From positions 3,510 through 67,509 of the forward strand of contig NZ_UXAW01000087.1 of the NCBI RefSeq assembly GCF_900609055.1: a stretch of DNA of 64,000 nucleotides, given 5' to 3'. Below are positions 1-8,883 of the stretch, piece by piece. The translations under genes and the position numbers were made by a program. This stretch comes from Pseudogemmobacter humi. GTDB lineage: Bacteria > Pseudomonadota > Alphaproteobacteria > Rhodobacterales > Rhodobacteraceae. Below the pieces are notes generated by a model that was not told the origin of the DNA, made no database searches, and was given only the letters and a program-made list of their open reading frames with translations. The stretch's first letter is position 1. Every line of letters starts with the position of its first letter.

Positions 1-89
<89 letters not shown>

Positions 90-90
90 A

Positions 91-747
91 CTTCCGCGCC
101 CGTTCCGCCTCGCGCCAGGCCATCCAGTCCTGCCCCGCCTGCGCCACCGCCCTGCGCACCGCCGCCCCCACCGCCTCGCCGGTAGCAGTGTGCAGCCCGG
201 CGTAACGGCCCACCCCGGGCAGACAGGCGAGCGCGAGGCAGTCGGTCCCGGTCCCGCTCGCCCGGCCGGTCGCAAGCTCCAGCCCGAGGTCCATGATCGC
301 GGCGGTGCGGGCCTGAACCGCCACCGTCAGCGCCTCAAGCTGGGCGGTTTCGTCCAGCCCCGCATCGGTGGCGACAAGGATGTTCACCGTGCCGTAATCG
401 GCGCTGTGATACGGCAGCCGCCGCCCCACGGATTCCGCGTTGGACAGCCCCAGCGTCACCACGGCGGCGGCCCTCACCCCTTCGGCCACGGCCTCGGCGC
501 CCGCCCAGGTGCCGATGTCGCGCGAGGTCATCATCCCGACCTGGCCCGCCACCGGGGCGCGGGTCATTTCGGCCGGGAACCAGTCCTCCACCGGAAACTC
601 CGCGCTCAGATCGCTGTTCCTGACCTCGCGCCACAAGACCGTGTCGCCCGTCCGGTATCCCGCGCCAAAGGGCGCATGGGACAGGATCCGCATCCTCTGC
701 GCCAGCCGGGCGATCAGCCAGGGCCGCGCCAGTTCGACCGCGATCAC
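91..747 (-). CDS. cbiZ: Adenosylcobinamide amidohydrolase CbiZ (3' end lost in poly-C)
   Basis: Read on the minus strand from a GTG at 747, which overlaps the TGA of the upstream ATPase gene as GTGA. About 219 codons are readable before the frame enters the poly-G tract, with no stop codon seen. The protein has the CbiZ pattern: an early LSHAPFGAGY-type segment, a TSRDIGTW segment, LSNAES, a TDAGLDETAQLEAL stretch and a late GTGTDCLALAC motif. CbiZ hydrolyses the amide bond of adenosylcobinamide or adenosylpseudocobalamin, giving adenosylcobyric acid that can be rebuilt into cobalamin. Being last in a riboswitch-controlled uptake operon fits a salvage role. The length is near the usual size of the family, so little real sequence is probably missing. 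The start codon is inferred from the overlap. Confidence 0.8.
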
Positions 748-1487
748 CGGATCACCGCCACCGGCTGGAACACCGGCCCGTCGGCGGTCTCGGCATGAAA
801 GGCGCGGATGCCGAAGACGCGCGCCAGCAGCGCATCGGTCAGAACCTCGCGCGGCGGGCCGTCCGCCGCCAGCCGGCCGCGCTCCAGCATCACCAGGCGG
901 GTGCAATGGCGCGCAGCCAGGCCGAGATCGTGGATCGAGGCCACCACCGCCCGGCCCGAAGCCGCCAGATCGGCGAAGACCTGCATCGCGCGGATCTGCG
1001 CCTCGGGATCCAGCCCCGCCCCCGGCTCGTCGGCAAGGATCAGCGGCGTCTCCTGCGCCAACAGCCGCGCGATCAGCACGCGGGTCTGCTCGCCGCCCGA
1101 CAGTTCGGTGGCGATGCGGTCGTGGAACCCATCAAGCCCCATCCGCGAGAGCGCCCCTGCCACCGCCGGATGGCCCGGATCCGCCGCCCCCCAGGGCGCG
1201 CGGCCGAGCGCGACCAGATCGGCCACGCTGACCGGCCAGGCAATGTCGCGGCCCTGCGGCAGGAAAGCCACCGCGCGGGCGCGCGCCGCGGGCGAGAGAG
1301 CCGCGAGGTTCGACGCGCCCTCATGCGGTATGAACCCGAGAGCCGCGCGCAGAAGCGTGGTCTTGCCGGCGCCGTTCGGACCGATCAGCCCGACGAACTC
1401 GCCCGGCGCGACCTTCAGGCCGACGCCATCGACCACCGCAGAGGCTCCGCGCCGCACGGTAAGGTTGTCCAAGGATAACAATGTCAT
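744..1487 (-). CDS. btuD: Cobalamin ABC transporter ATP-binding protein BtuD
   Basis: A 247-residue ABC ATPase that would power vitamin B12 or corrinoid import through the BtuC permease. The Walker A motif GPNGAGKT lies at residues 36-43, the Q-loop near Q78, the LSGGE signature at 129-133, Walker B LILADEP at 149-155 and the switch histidine at H186. The ATG at 1487 overlaps the TGA of the permease gene, and its own TGA overlaps the GTG of cbiZ, so the genes are translationally coupled. ABC ATPases of this class also serve siderophore systems. The cobalamin assignment rests on the riboswitch and cbiZ in the same operon. Confidence 0.9.
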   Translation of the reverse strand: MTLLSLDNLTVRRGASAVVDGVGLKVAPGEFVGLIGPNGAGKTTLLRAALGFIPHEGASNLAALSPAARARAVAFLPQGRDIAWPVSVADLVALGRAPWGAADPGHPAVAGALSRMGLDGFHDRIATELSGGEQTRVLIARLLAQETPLILADEPGAGLDPEAQIRAMQVFADLAASGRAVVASIHDLGLAARHCTRLVMLERGRLAADGPPREVLTDALLARVFGIRAFHAETADGPVFQPVAVIR

Positions 1488-2464
1488 GCCTCGACCCTCC
1501 GCATCCGCCAGATCAGATGCAGGAAGAAGGGCGCCCCGATGATCGCGGTCAGCACGCCCAGCTTCAGGTCGCGCTCGGGCGCGATCAGCCGGGTGGCGAT
1601 ATCGGCCGCCAGCAGCACCGCAGCCCCGCCGAGCGCCGCCGCAGGCAACAGCCGCGAGGGCCGCGCCCCGGTCAAGGGGCGCAACAGATGCGGTACCACG
1701 AGGCCGACGAAACCGATGGCCCCCGCCACCGCGACCGAGGCCCCGACCCCCGCCGCGGTGCCGAAGATCAACACGAGGCGCATCCGGCGCAGGTTCATGC
1801 CGAGGCTCTCCGCCGCATCCTCGCCCAAAGTCAGCGCGTCGAGCCCGCGGCCCAGAGTGAACAGCGCCGCCCCACCCGCGAGGATGAAGGGCGCCGCCAG
1901 CCAGACATGGGTCATGGAACGGTCCGCCAGCGAGCCCATCATCCAATAGACGATCTCGGCCGCGGCGAAGGGATTGGGCGACAGGTTCAGGACAAGCGAG
2001 GTCGCAGCCCCCGCCAGCGCCGAAATTGCGATCCCGGCAAGGATCAGCGCCAGCGCGCCGCCGCGCGGGCCCGCCATCAGCAGGATCAGAAGGCATGCCC
2101 CCGCCGCACCCGCCAGCGCCGCCAGCGGCAGCGCCAGAGCGAAAGCCGCCGCCAGCCCGGTCTGCAAGGCGATCACCGCCCCGAGCGCGGCGGAAGACGA
2201 CACCCCGATCAGCCCCGGCTCGGCCAGCGGATTGCGCAGGAAACCCTGCATCGCCGCGCCGGAAAGGCCGAGCGCCGCGCCCGCCAGCAGCCCGAGGATC
2301 GCGCGCGGCAGACGGATCTGCTGCATCACCAGCGCGACCGGCCCGCCCTCGCCCCGAAACAGCGCGGCAAGGCTTTCGCCGAAGCCCAGCCCCGCCGGGC
2401 CGATCATGAGCGAGGCCGCGAACAACAGCACGACCAGGCTGGCGAGCGACGCGAGCAGCCTCAT
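1484..2464 (-). CDS. btuC: Cobalamin ABC transporter permease BtuC (FecCD family)
   Basis: A 326-residue, very hydrophobic inner-membrane protein with about nine or ten predicted membrane segments, the usual size for the FecCD/BtuC family. Family features include the RLPRAILGLLAGAALGLSGA stretch near residues 50-69, a QGFLRNPLAEPGLIG segment after it, and a late VGLVVPHLLRP coupling-helix region that contacts the ATPase. It should form a dimeric channel with BtuD and receive substrate from BtuF. The start ATG overlaps the stop of btuF by four bases. The family also moves iron chelates; the operon context points to corrinoids. Confidence 0.9.
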   Translation of the reverse strand: MRLLASLASLVVLLFAASLMIGPAGLGFGESLAALFRGEGGPVALVMQQIRLPRAILGLLAGAALGLSGAAMQGFLRNPLAEPGLIGVSSSAALGAVIALQTGLAAAFALALPLAALAGAAGACLLILLMAGPRGGALALILAGIAISALAGAATSLVLNLSPNPFAAAEIVYWMMGSLADRSMTHVWLAAPFILAGGAALFTLGRGLDALTLGEDAAESLGMNLRRMRLVLIFGTAAGVGASVAVAGAIGFVGLVVPHLLRPLTGARPSRLLPAAALGGAAVLLAADIATRLIAPERDLKLGVLTAIIGAPFFLHLIWRMRRVEA

Positions 2465-3285
2465 TCCCCGGCCTCCAGCCCGTCCCGCGCCGCGCGCATC
2501 GCGGCCACGGCGCGCAGGATATGGGGCGTGCCGCAGATCCAGTCGGCATCGGTGGTGGCGACCACGCCCGCGCGCGCGCGCAACTCGGTCAACGCCGGAT
2601 GGGTCAGGATCTCTTCCGAGCGCGAGGCGCCGGGATAGGGCGCCGAGGTCACGATCACATCCGGGTCGGCCATGATCAGCCGCTCCATCGGCAGGGTGCC
2701 GCCGCCGGTGACGCCCGCCGTCGCGCCGACATTCCCGAAATTCGTATAGGCCAGCACATCGTCGGCCAGCGTGCCTTTCCCGGTCGTATAGCCGTTGGGA
2801 TAGTAAAGCGCCGCCGTCGCCGGGGGCAGATCGCGGGCCAGCGCCGCCAGACCGGCCTCGAAATCACGGACCAGCGCCTCGCCCGCTTCCGCGCGGCCAA
2901 GCGCCTCGGCGATCACCCGGATCTGTTCGCTGACCCCGGCAAGCGAATCGACCGGCGCCACCTGGACGACCCGAACCCCCAGATCGCGCAGGAGCGCGAC
3001 CGAAGCCTGCGAGGTATAGCTGCCCGCCAGCACCAGATCGGGGTGCATCAGGAACACCTGTTCCGCGCCGCCACGGTTCGCGGGATAAGCGCGCGCCTCC
3101 TCGATCATGGAAGAGGCCAGCGGATCCGTCGCCAGATCGCTGACCGAGATCAGTTGCCCGGGCTCGGCCAGCAGCATCGCCAGCTGATCGGTGCAGAGAT
3201 TGATCGAGACGACCCGCCGCGGCGGCCCGGCCCAGGCGGGCATCGCCGCCAGAAGCGCGAGCGCGAACACCGCGGCGCGTCCCAT
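2461..3285 (-). CDS. btuF: Periplasmic cobalamin-binding protein BtuF
   Basis: A 274-residue secreted protein of the class III (BtuF/FhuD) periplasmic binding proteins. A signal peptide covers about residues 1-19, ending AWA. The mature protein opens with a PRRVVSINLCTDQL strand-helix typical of the first lobe, continues with a HPDLVLAG segment, has a long linking helix near the middle, and a second lobe with a DPDVIVTS stretch. It would capture cobalamin delivered across the outer membrane by BtuB and hand it to BtuCD. The gene starts two bases after btuB ends and overlaps btuC by four bases. Confidence 0.88.
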   Translation of the reverse strand: MGRAAVFALALLAAMPAWAGPPRRVVSINLCTDQLAMLLAEPGQLISVSDLATDPLASSMIEEARAYPANRGGAEQVFLMHPDLVLAGSYTSQASVALLRDLGVRVVQVAPVDSLAGVSEQIRVIAEALGRAEAGEALVRDFEAGLAALARDLPPATAALYYPNGYTTGKGTLADDVLAYTNFGNVGATAGVTGGGTLPMERLIMADPDVIVTSAPYPGASRSEEILTHPALTELRARAGVVATTDADWICGTPHILRAVAAMRAARDGLEAGE

Positions 3286-3286
3286 C

Positions 3287-5167
3287 TCAGAACCGGCCCG
3301 TCAGGCCGAGATATACCGCGCGCCCCGGGGTGCCATAGCCCGGAACGCTTTGATATTCCTCGTCGAAGACATTCTCGACCCGCAGCGATACCGCGACGCT
3401 TTCCGACAGGTCATAGCCCAGCCCCGCATTGACCAGCGTGTAATCGGCAAGCGCGGTGCCGAATTCCGCCGGACGCCCGGCCAGATGCTGCACACCGATC
3501 CGCGCACTGAGGTCCGCAGTCAGCGCGGCGCTCAGCGTCACGGCGAGGCTGTGGCGCGGCACCCGCAACAGGCGCGTGCCATCCGGTTTGCTGGCGTCGA
3601 CATAGGTATAGGCGAAGGACAGGCCGATGCTGTCGGACAGCCGCGCCTCGCCCGACAGTTCCAGCCCGCGGCGCTTTGAGGTGCCGGCCTCGTTTTCGTA
3701 GACATTCGTGGTGCCCGGCAGGCAGGCCCAGGTCAGCGGATCATAGGGGCAGGACTGATAGGTGATCGCATCCTCGATACGGATGTCGAACAGCGTCAGC
3801 GACAGCCGGTTCTCGCCGCCGAAATCGTAATCGCCGCCGATCTCTAAGCTGCGGCTTTCCTCGGGATTCAGCCCGGTATTGGCGGCAATGGTCCAGGTCG
3901 GATCGCCGTAAAGCTCGTAATGCGAGGGCGAACGGTAGCCGGTCGAAGCGGCGCCGCGCAGCGTCAGCCCATCGGCGGCCTGCCAGGCCAGCGCAAGCCG
4001 CCCGCTGGGCTGTCCGCCGAATTCCGAATGATCATCCTGGCGCAGGCTCAGCGACAGGTCCAGATCCTCGGTGGGCGACCACAGCGCCTGGCCGAAAACC
4101 CCGGCGGTGCGGGTACTGGCGCCGCCCGGCAACGCGGGATTGGTCACCTCTTCCTCCTGCCAGGCCGCGCCGTAAACCAGCGTCAGCGCCGGATTGATTT
4201 CGGTGGTGCCCTGGTAGCTGACCCCCTGCCGCACGCCGAGATAGCTGCTCAGCCAGCCGCCCTCGTCGATTTCGCGCGAGATACGGTAGCGGGTCACGTC
4301 GAACAGATGGCTGGTGTTCCCGGCCTCGTATTCCGCGAACAGCCGCGCGCCGAAGTCGCGGCGCTCCTGGCTGTTGACGGTGCTGTCGGCCATATAGGCG
4401 TCGAAATCGTTCTCGCTGCGCTGCGCGAAGACGGCGGCGCCGAGCGAGAGCGCATCCGACAGCCGGTAGCGCGCGCTGAAAGAAAGCCGCACGGCTTCGA
4501 AACCGTCGTCCTCCAGCCCGGGGCTGCGCGGCAGCGTGTCATAGGCCGAAAAGCCGTCGCTCTTCAGATGCGAGAGCGAGAATCCCGCCTCGACCCGCTC
4601 GTCGCGGAAGGCCAGCGAATAGCGCAGCGCCGAGGAATTGTAGCTGCCCGCCTCGGCGGCGACCGTCTGCGAGAGCCCGTCTTCGGTGGGCGCGAGGCTG
4701 GTGATGCTGATCACGCCGCCCACTGCCGAGCCGCCCCAGAGCGAGGATTGCGACCCCCGCAGCACCTCGACCCGGGCGATATCGCTGGTGGAAAGCGCGC
4801 CGAAATCGAATTGCGGCGAGATCTCGGTCGCATCGTCCACCCGGATCCCGTCGATATAGACCGCGACATATTGCGGCTCGGCGCCGCGGATGCGGATGCT
4901 GGAGCGGGTGCCCATCGGGCCGCTTGAGACCATGCTGACGCCGGGCAGCCGCGACAGGTAATCCGAAAGCCGGATATCGCCCGCGTCGCGCAGATCCTCG
5001 GCTTCCACCACCGTGACCGAAACCCCGGTGCGCAGGGTTTCGGCGGCCTCGCGCAGGGCGGTCAGCGTGATGGTGCCCAGATCGACCGTCTCTTCGGCCC
5101 CCTGCGCCAGGGCGCCCCCCGCCGTCAGCGCGGCGATCAGCGCGATATGCGAAATCCTCGGTCTCAT
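3287..5167 (-). CDS. btuB: TonB-dependent cobalamin outer-membrane receptor BtuB
   Basis: A 626-residue outer-membrane receptor. A signal peptide of about 21 residues is followed by a TonB-box-like TITLTAL segment and a plug domain (roughly residues 40-150) with the typical RIRGAEPQYVAVYIDGIRV and VEVLRGSQSSLWGG stretches. The rest is a beta barrel ending in a terminal aromatic residue (GLTGRF), as outer-membrane insertion requires. It would import cobalamin or other corrinoids using TonB energy. The ATG at 5167 has a GGGAGGG ribosome site just upstream. It is the first gene behind a cobalamin riboswitch, which fixes its substrate class better than the sequence alone. Confidence 0.9.
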   Translation of the reverse strand: MRPRISHIALIAALTAGGALAQGAEETVDLGTITLTALREAAETLRTGVSVTVVEAEDLRDAGDIRLSDYLSRLPGVSMVSSGPMGTRSSIRIRGAEPQYVAVYIDGIRVDDATEISPQFDFGALSTSDIARVEVLRGSQSSLWGGSAVGGVISITSLAPTEDGLSQTVAAEAGSYNSSALRYSLAFRDERVEAGFSLSHLKSDGFSAYDTLPRSPGLEDDGFEAVRLSFSARYRLSDALSLGAAVFAQRSENDFDAYMADSTVNSQERRDFGARLFAEYEAGNTSHLFDVTRYRISREIDEGGWLSSYLGVRQGVSYQGTTEINPALTLVYGAAWQEEEVTNPALPGGASTRTAGVFGQALWSPTEDLDLSLSLRQDDHSEFGGQPSGRLALAWQAADGLTLRGAASTGYRSPSHYELYGDPTWTIAANTGLNPEESRSLEIGGDYDFGGENRLSLTLFDIRIEDAITYQSCPYDPLTWACLPGTTNVYENEAGTSKRRGLELSGEARLSDSIGLSFAYTYVDASKPDGTRLLRVPRHSLAVTLSAALTADLSARIGVQHLAGRPAEFGTALADYTLVNAGLGYDLSESVAVSLRVENVFDEEYQSVPGYGTPGRAVYLGLTGRF

Positions 5168-5296
5168 GTTCGTCCCTCCCGGCAGATGCCCGCCTGCGAT
5201 GCGTTGCGGCCGCGAGGGGAAAATCCGCCCGCGACGTGCGATACGTCACCTCTGGCGGCAGCCCGCCCTCCTCCGCGCACCCCGCGCGGCGGAAAG

Positions 5297-5485
5297 GGTG
5301 ATCACTCCGGCAGGTCTCCTGGCTTGCGGGTCACAGCGGCGGCCGGCCTTCCCGGGGGCATCCCCCCAGTGGCATGTTCGGCCGCTGCTCGCCGCTTACA
5401 GTTGCGGGGGCAGCCGCGGCTTCAGGGCTTCGCCCCTACCGCATTCCCTTTTCTCCGGACAGACGCCCGGAACCGAAGATGCTTT
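5297..5485 (-). promoter_or_regulatory. Cobalamin riboswitch
   Basis: Minus-strand leader of btuB with the landmarks of the adenosylcobalamin riboswitch in order: a GGTTCC start near 5475, GGGAATGCGGT near 5440, CCCCGCAACTGTAAGCGG at about 5391-5408 (the conserved core), the B12-box GCCACTGGGGGG near 5363-5375, GGGAAGGCCGGCC near 5341-5353, and the closing AAGCCAGGAGACCTGCC near 5310-5326. When bound to adenosylcobalamin this RNA normally shuts off expression of uptake genes. The boundaries are estimated from the motifs. Confidence 0.93.
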
Positions 5486-5513
5486 CCCATAGCCCGGCGC
5501 AGGATCGTGTCAA
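5486..5513 (-). promoter_or_regulatory. Sigma70-type promoter of the btu operon
   Basis: On the minus strand a perfect TTGACA (-35, 5513-5508) is followed after 16 bases by TATGGG (-10, 5491-5486). Transcription would start near 5479, just before the first conserved bases of the riboswitch. The position relative to the riboswitch is the main support. Confidence 0.7.
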
Positions 5514-5643
5514 GCGCCGTGACGGGCCTCTGGCGCGGATGCACCGCGATATGTCGCCTGCGGAACATGCCCCGACGGGACGGGCTGGACCTTTGGCGCG
5601 CCGCGCGGCCAGATGAGCGGCGGAAACGGAAGGGATTCGGGCG

Positions 5644-7089
5644 ATGATCGGAGATCTGGGCGCAAGGGATGCGACTGAACTCGCGGGGCTGGTGGCCCGG
5701 GGCGAGGTGACAGCGGACGAGCTTCTGGATGCCGCGCTCGCGGCGGTGGAGGCGCGCAATCCGGCGATCAATGCGGTGGTGCTGGTGCAGGAAGAGGCCG
5801 CGCGCCGTTCGATCCGCGAAGGTCTGCCGCGCGGCCCGTTCCGCGGCGTGCCCTTCCTGATCAAGGATCTCGGCATCGAGGCGAAGGATTTCCCGGCCCA
5901 TAACGGCTCGCGCCTGTCGATGAACACGGTCTATCGCGGCGACAACAATCTGATGCTGCGGATGAAGGCGACGGGCGTGGTGACCTTCGGGCGCACCACC
6001 AGCCCCGAGGGCGGCGTCGGCATCGCGACCGAGGCGGCGGTCTACGGCGGGCCGACCCGCAACCCCTGGAACCCGGATCACACTTCGGGCGGCTCGTCGG
6101 GCGGCGCGGGGGCGGCGGTGGCGGCCGGAATCGTCGCCATGGCGCATGGCTCGGACGGCGACAGTTCGGTGCGGATCCCGGCGGCGAGATACGGGCTCTT
6201 CGGCTTCAAGCCGACGCGGGCGCGGCTACCGGACGGCCCCTGGTCGGGCGAGGGCTGGGCGGGGATGGCGATCGACGGCTTCCTCACCCGTTCGGTGCGC
6301 GACACGGCGGCGATGCTCGATGCCTGTTCGGGGCCGGACCTCGGTGCGCCCTATTTCGCGCCGGAGTTGCGCCAGGGCTACGCCCAGGCTATCTCGCGCC
6401 CGCCGCGGCGGCTGCGGGTGGCGCTTTGCGACACCACCTTCACCGGCGAGGCGATCGACCCCGAGGTGGCGGAAGCGGTGCGCGCCGCCGGGCGGCTGCT
6501 GGAGAGCCTCGGCCACCATGTGGAGCCCGCCCGCCCCCGCGCCGACATCCCCGGCATGATGCGGGCCTGGAGCGATATCGTCGCGGTCGGCACCGCGCTG
6601 ACCATTCGCCAGAAGCTGAACGGGCGTCCGCTGACGCCGGATCTGGTCGAGGGCGTCGGGCGCGGCGCGGTGGCCCATGCCGAGGGCCTGTCGCCCCTGC
6701 GCTATCTGGAAGCGGTGGAGGAGATCCACGATTTCGGCCGCGAGATGGCCTGGTTCTTCCGCCCCGAAGACGGCCCGGGTTACGATATTCTGCTCTCGGC
6801 GACTTTGGCCGAGCCGCCGGCGAAAGTGGGCCGGTTCAGCCACATGACAGAGGATTACCTCGGCTTCCGTATCGGCCCCGAGGGCTGTTTCGCTTATTCG
6901 CCTTTCGCCGCCGTGTTCAACGCGAGCGGCCAGCCGGCGGCGTCCCTGCCTTTGGGCTGGACGGGCTCAGACCTTCCCATCGGGGTGCATCTGGCGGCGC
7001 CGTTCGGCGAGGACGAGGAGCTGATCGCGCTTTGCGCCGAGATCGAGGGGGCGGTGTACTGGAACCGCCGTGCACCGATGGCGGGCTGA
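5644..7089 (+). CDS. Amidase-signature family hydrolase
   Basis: A 481-residue amidase-signature protein, of normal family length, likely cytoplasmic (no signal peptide). It would hydrolyse an amide bond using the Ser-cisSer-Lys triad. The lysine is K74 in FLIKDLG, the Gly/Ser-rich segment is SGGSSGG at 148-154, and the expected nucleophile is S175. The segment before the nucleophile reads GSDGDSSVRIPA, where the family normally has GSDGGGSIRIPA, so the two glycines of the oxyanion loop are Asp and Ser here. Overall resemblance is to the 6-aminohexanoate-cyclic-dimer hydrolase branch, but the substrate cannot be told. A GGAAGGG ribosome site lies nine bases before the ATG. It stands alone on the plus strand. 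Confidence 0.85.
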   Translation: MIGDLGARDATELAGLVARGEVTADELLDAALAAVEARNPAINAVVLVQEEAARRSIREGLPRGPFRGVPFLIKDLGIEAKDFPAHNGSRLSMNTVYRGDNNLMLRMKATGVVTFGRTTSPEGGVGIATEAAVYGGPTRNPWNPDHTSGGSSGGAGAAVAAGIVAMAHGSDGDSSVRIPAARYGLFGFKPTRARLPDGPWSGEGWAGMAIDGFLTRSVRDTAAMLDACSGPDLGAPYFAPELRQGYAQAISRPPRRLRVALCDTTFTGEAIDPEVAEAVRAAGRLLESLGHHVEPARPRADIPGMMRAWSDIVAVGTALTIRQKLNGRPLTPDLVEGVGRGAVAHAEGLSPLRYLEAVEEIHDFGREMAWFFRPEDGPGYDILLSATLAEPPAKVGRFSHMTEDYLGFRIGPEGCFAYSPFAAVFNASGQPAASLPLGWTGSDLPIGVHLAAPFGEDEELIALCAEIEGAVYWNRRAPMAG

Positions 7090-7109
7090 GCCGCGGCTGG
7101 CCGTCGGCA

Positions 7110-7180
7110 GAACGGGGGGCCGTCTGCCCCCCGCGGGCCTTGCGGCCCTCCCCCCGAGGGTATTTCGGTCAAGGTGAATG
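7110..7180 (+). repeat. Dispersed intergenic repeat, copy A
   Basis: Begins with two hairpins (GGGGGGC 7114-7120 with GCCCCCC 7126-7132; GGGCC 7135-7139 with GGCCC 7144-7148), followed by CTCCCCCCGAGGGTATTT and AAGGTGAATG. The same layout of G/C hairpins, then a CTCC-GGG-TATTT core, then a purine-rich tail recurs near 22.37, 27.2 and 38.74 kb. Located just after the amidase gene, so the hairpins may also end its transcript. Confidence 0.6.
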
Positions 7181-7246
7181 GGACAGGCGCGGCTCTGGCG
7201 CGGCGGCGGGATTCGTGCGAAGCGGGAGAGGATGAGCGGAGGGGCG

Positions 7247-8188
7247 ATGGCGCTGAAGGTTCTGGTTCTGGGCGCGGGTTCGATCGGGCGGCGTCACCAC
7301 GACAATCTGCTGGCGCTCGGGGCGCGGAGCGTGCTGCGCGGCTGGCGCGGCTATGGGCTGGCGGCGTTCGAGCGGGAGTTGCCGGAGTATGATGCGCTGG
7401 TGGTGGCGACCGCGACCGATCTGCGGCTGCCGCTGATCGAACGGGCGGCGCGAGCGGGGCTGGCGCTGTATATCGAGAAGCCGCTGGCCTTCTCGCCCGC
7501 CGAGGTCGAGGCGATTGCCGCAGTGGCGGCGCCGGTCGCGCAGCGTTCGGTCATCGGCTATATGATGCGCTATCATCCGGCGTTCCGCTGGCTGGCGGCC
7601 TCGGATCTGGGCGATGTGTTCCAGATCTCGCTTTCGATCGGCCATGATGTGACGCAATGGCGGGCGGGCTGGCGGTTCTCTGACAGCTATGCGGCGCGGG
7701 CCGAGGGCGGCGGCGTGCTGCTCGATCTGTGCCATGAGATCGACATGGCGCATTGCCTGTTCCCAGGGCTTGCGCTGACCGGAGTGGAGAGCCAGGGCCA
7801 TGCGCTTTACCCGGGCGTCGATATGGCGAGCCGGGTGTCGCTGGCGGGCGGCGGCGTCTGCGGCGAGGTGGCGATGGATTACCTGACGCCGAAGCTGCAC
7901 CGCCGGGCGATCCTGCGCGGGACGCGGGGCCTGCGGGATTTCGACTTTGCCGCCGGGCGTTATCTGGTCAGCGGGGCGGAGGGCATCACCGCGCCCGATC
8001 TGCCGCTGGAACGCAACGAGATGTTCCTCGCGCTGATGCGCGATTTCCTCGCGCTGGCGGCGGGGCAGCCGGTCCCGGGCGTCGGGCATCTGCCGCGGCT
8101 GGATCTGGCGCTTCCTTCGGCGCGGCTGGTGGCCGGGGCCTGGGAAGCGCGGCGCTTCATCGGCTCGATCGACAAGGAGATCCCATGA
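7247..8188 (+). CDS. Gfo/Idh/MocA family oxidoreductase
   Basis: A 313-residue NAD(P)-dependent sugar oxidoreductase candidate. The N-terminal Rossmann fold starts at once with VLVLGAGSIGRRHHDN (GAGSIG at residues 9-14), and the family EKP motif is at 77-79 (YIEKPLAF). The C-terminal half has the GGVLLDLCHEIDMAH segment typical of the catalytic domain. The start at 7247 is chosen because the fold begins there and GGAGG lies just upstream; an ATG at 7232 is also possible. Its stop overlaps the ATG of the neuA-like gene, so it should act on the nonulosonic acid pathway or its precursor. The substrate is not known. Confidence 0.82.
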   Translation: MALKVLVLGAGSIGRRHHDNLLALGARSVLRGWRGYGLAAFERELPEYDALVVATATDLRLPLIERAARAGLALYIEKPLAFSPAEVEAIAAVAAPVAQRSVIGYMMRYHPAFRWLAASDLGDVFQISLSIGHDVTQWRAGWRFSDSYAARAEGGGVLLDLCHEIDMAHCLFPGLALTGVESQGHALYPGVDMASRVSLAGGGVCGEVAMDYLTPKLHRRAILRGTRGLRDFDFAAGRYLVSGAEGITAPDLPLERNEMFLALMRDFLALAAGQPVPGVGHLPRLDLALPSARLVAGAWEARRFIGSIDKEIP

Positions 8189-8883
8189 TTCTGGGTCATA
8201 TCGGCGCGCGCAAGGGCTCGAAAGGGGTGGTGCGCAAGAACTTCCGCCCGATCTGCGGCAAGCCGCTGATCGACTGGTCGCTCGATCAGCTGTTTGCCCA
8301 TCCGCAGGTGGATGCGGTGGTGGTCTCGACCGATGACGAGGAGATCTATGACCACGCCGTGGCGAAGGGCGCGCTGAAGATCGGGCTCAGGCCCGCGCAT
8401 CTGGCGACCGACCAGGCGGGGAAATGGGGGGTCTGGCAGCATGCGCTGGCGGTGTCGGAGCCGCTGCTGGCGGAGCCGGTCGGGGCGTTTCTCGATCTCG
8501 ACTGCACCTCGCCTTTGCGGCTGCCCGAGGATATCAGCGGCGCCCTTGCGCTTTACCGCGAGGCGCGGCCGGATCTGGTGATGTCGTGCTGCGAGGCAAG
8601 GAAGAACCCCTATTTCAACCTGGTCGAACCCGATGCGAGCGGCGCGCTGCATGTCTCGAAACCTTTGCCCGGCGGCGTGGTCGCGCGCCAGCAGGCGCCG
8701 GTGGTCTATGAACATGCGGCCTCGACTTACGTGGTTTCCCCCGATTACCTGAAACGCGCCAAAGGGCTGTGGGAGGGGCGCGTGATCCCCTTCCTGATGC
8801 CGCCCGAGCGCTGCGTCGATATCGACAGCCCGTTCGATTTCCGGCTGGTCGAATTCCTGCTGAAAGAGGCTCAACATGGCTGA
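8185..8883 (+). CDS. neuA: CMP-nonulosonate (sialic-type acid) cytidylyltransferase
   Basis: A 232-residue acylneuraminate cytidylyltransferase of usual length. The nucleotide-binding motif ARKGSKGVVRKN lies at residues 8-19, followed by GKPLIDWSLDQ, a VVVSTDDEEI segment and the LDLDCTSPLR stretch typical of this family. It would activate a nine-carbon acidic sugar with CTP to give the CMP-sugar used by transferases. The ATG overlaps the previous stop (ATGA), and its end overlaps the SDR gene by eight bases. Whether the sugar is neuraminic, legionaminic or another acid cannot be decided from this gene. Confidence 0.88.
   Translation: MILGHIGARKGSKGVVRKNFRPICGKPLIDWSLDQLFAHPQVDAVVVSTDDEEIYDHAVAKGALKIGLRPAHLATDQAGKWGVWQHALAVSEPLLAEPVGAFLDLDCTSPLRLPEDISGALALYREARPDLVMSCCEARKNPYFNLVEPDASGALHVSKPLPGGVVARQQAPVVYEHAASTYVVSPDYLKRAKGLWEGRVIPFLMPPERCVDIDSPFDFRLVEFLLKEAQHG

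Noticed and set aside
744-2549. A 601-codon minus-strand frame covering both the permease and ATPase genes
   Set aside because: Only the last 247 codons (BtuD) make sense; the first part is an out-of-frame reading of btuC, which has its own well-supported frame.
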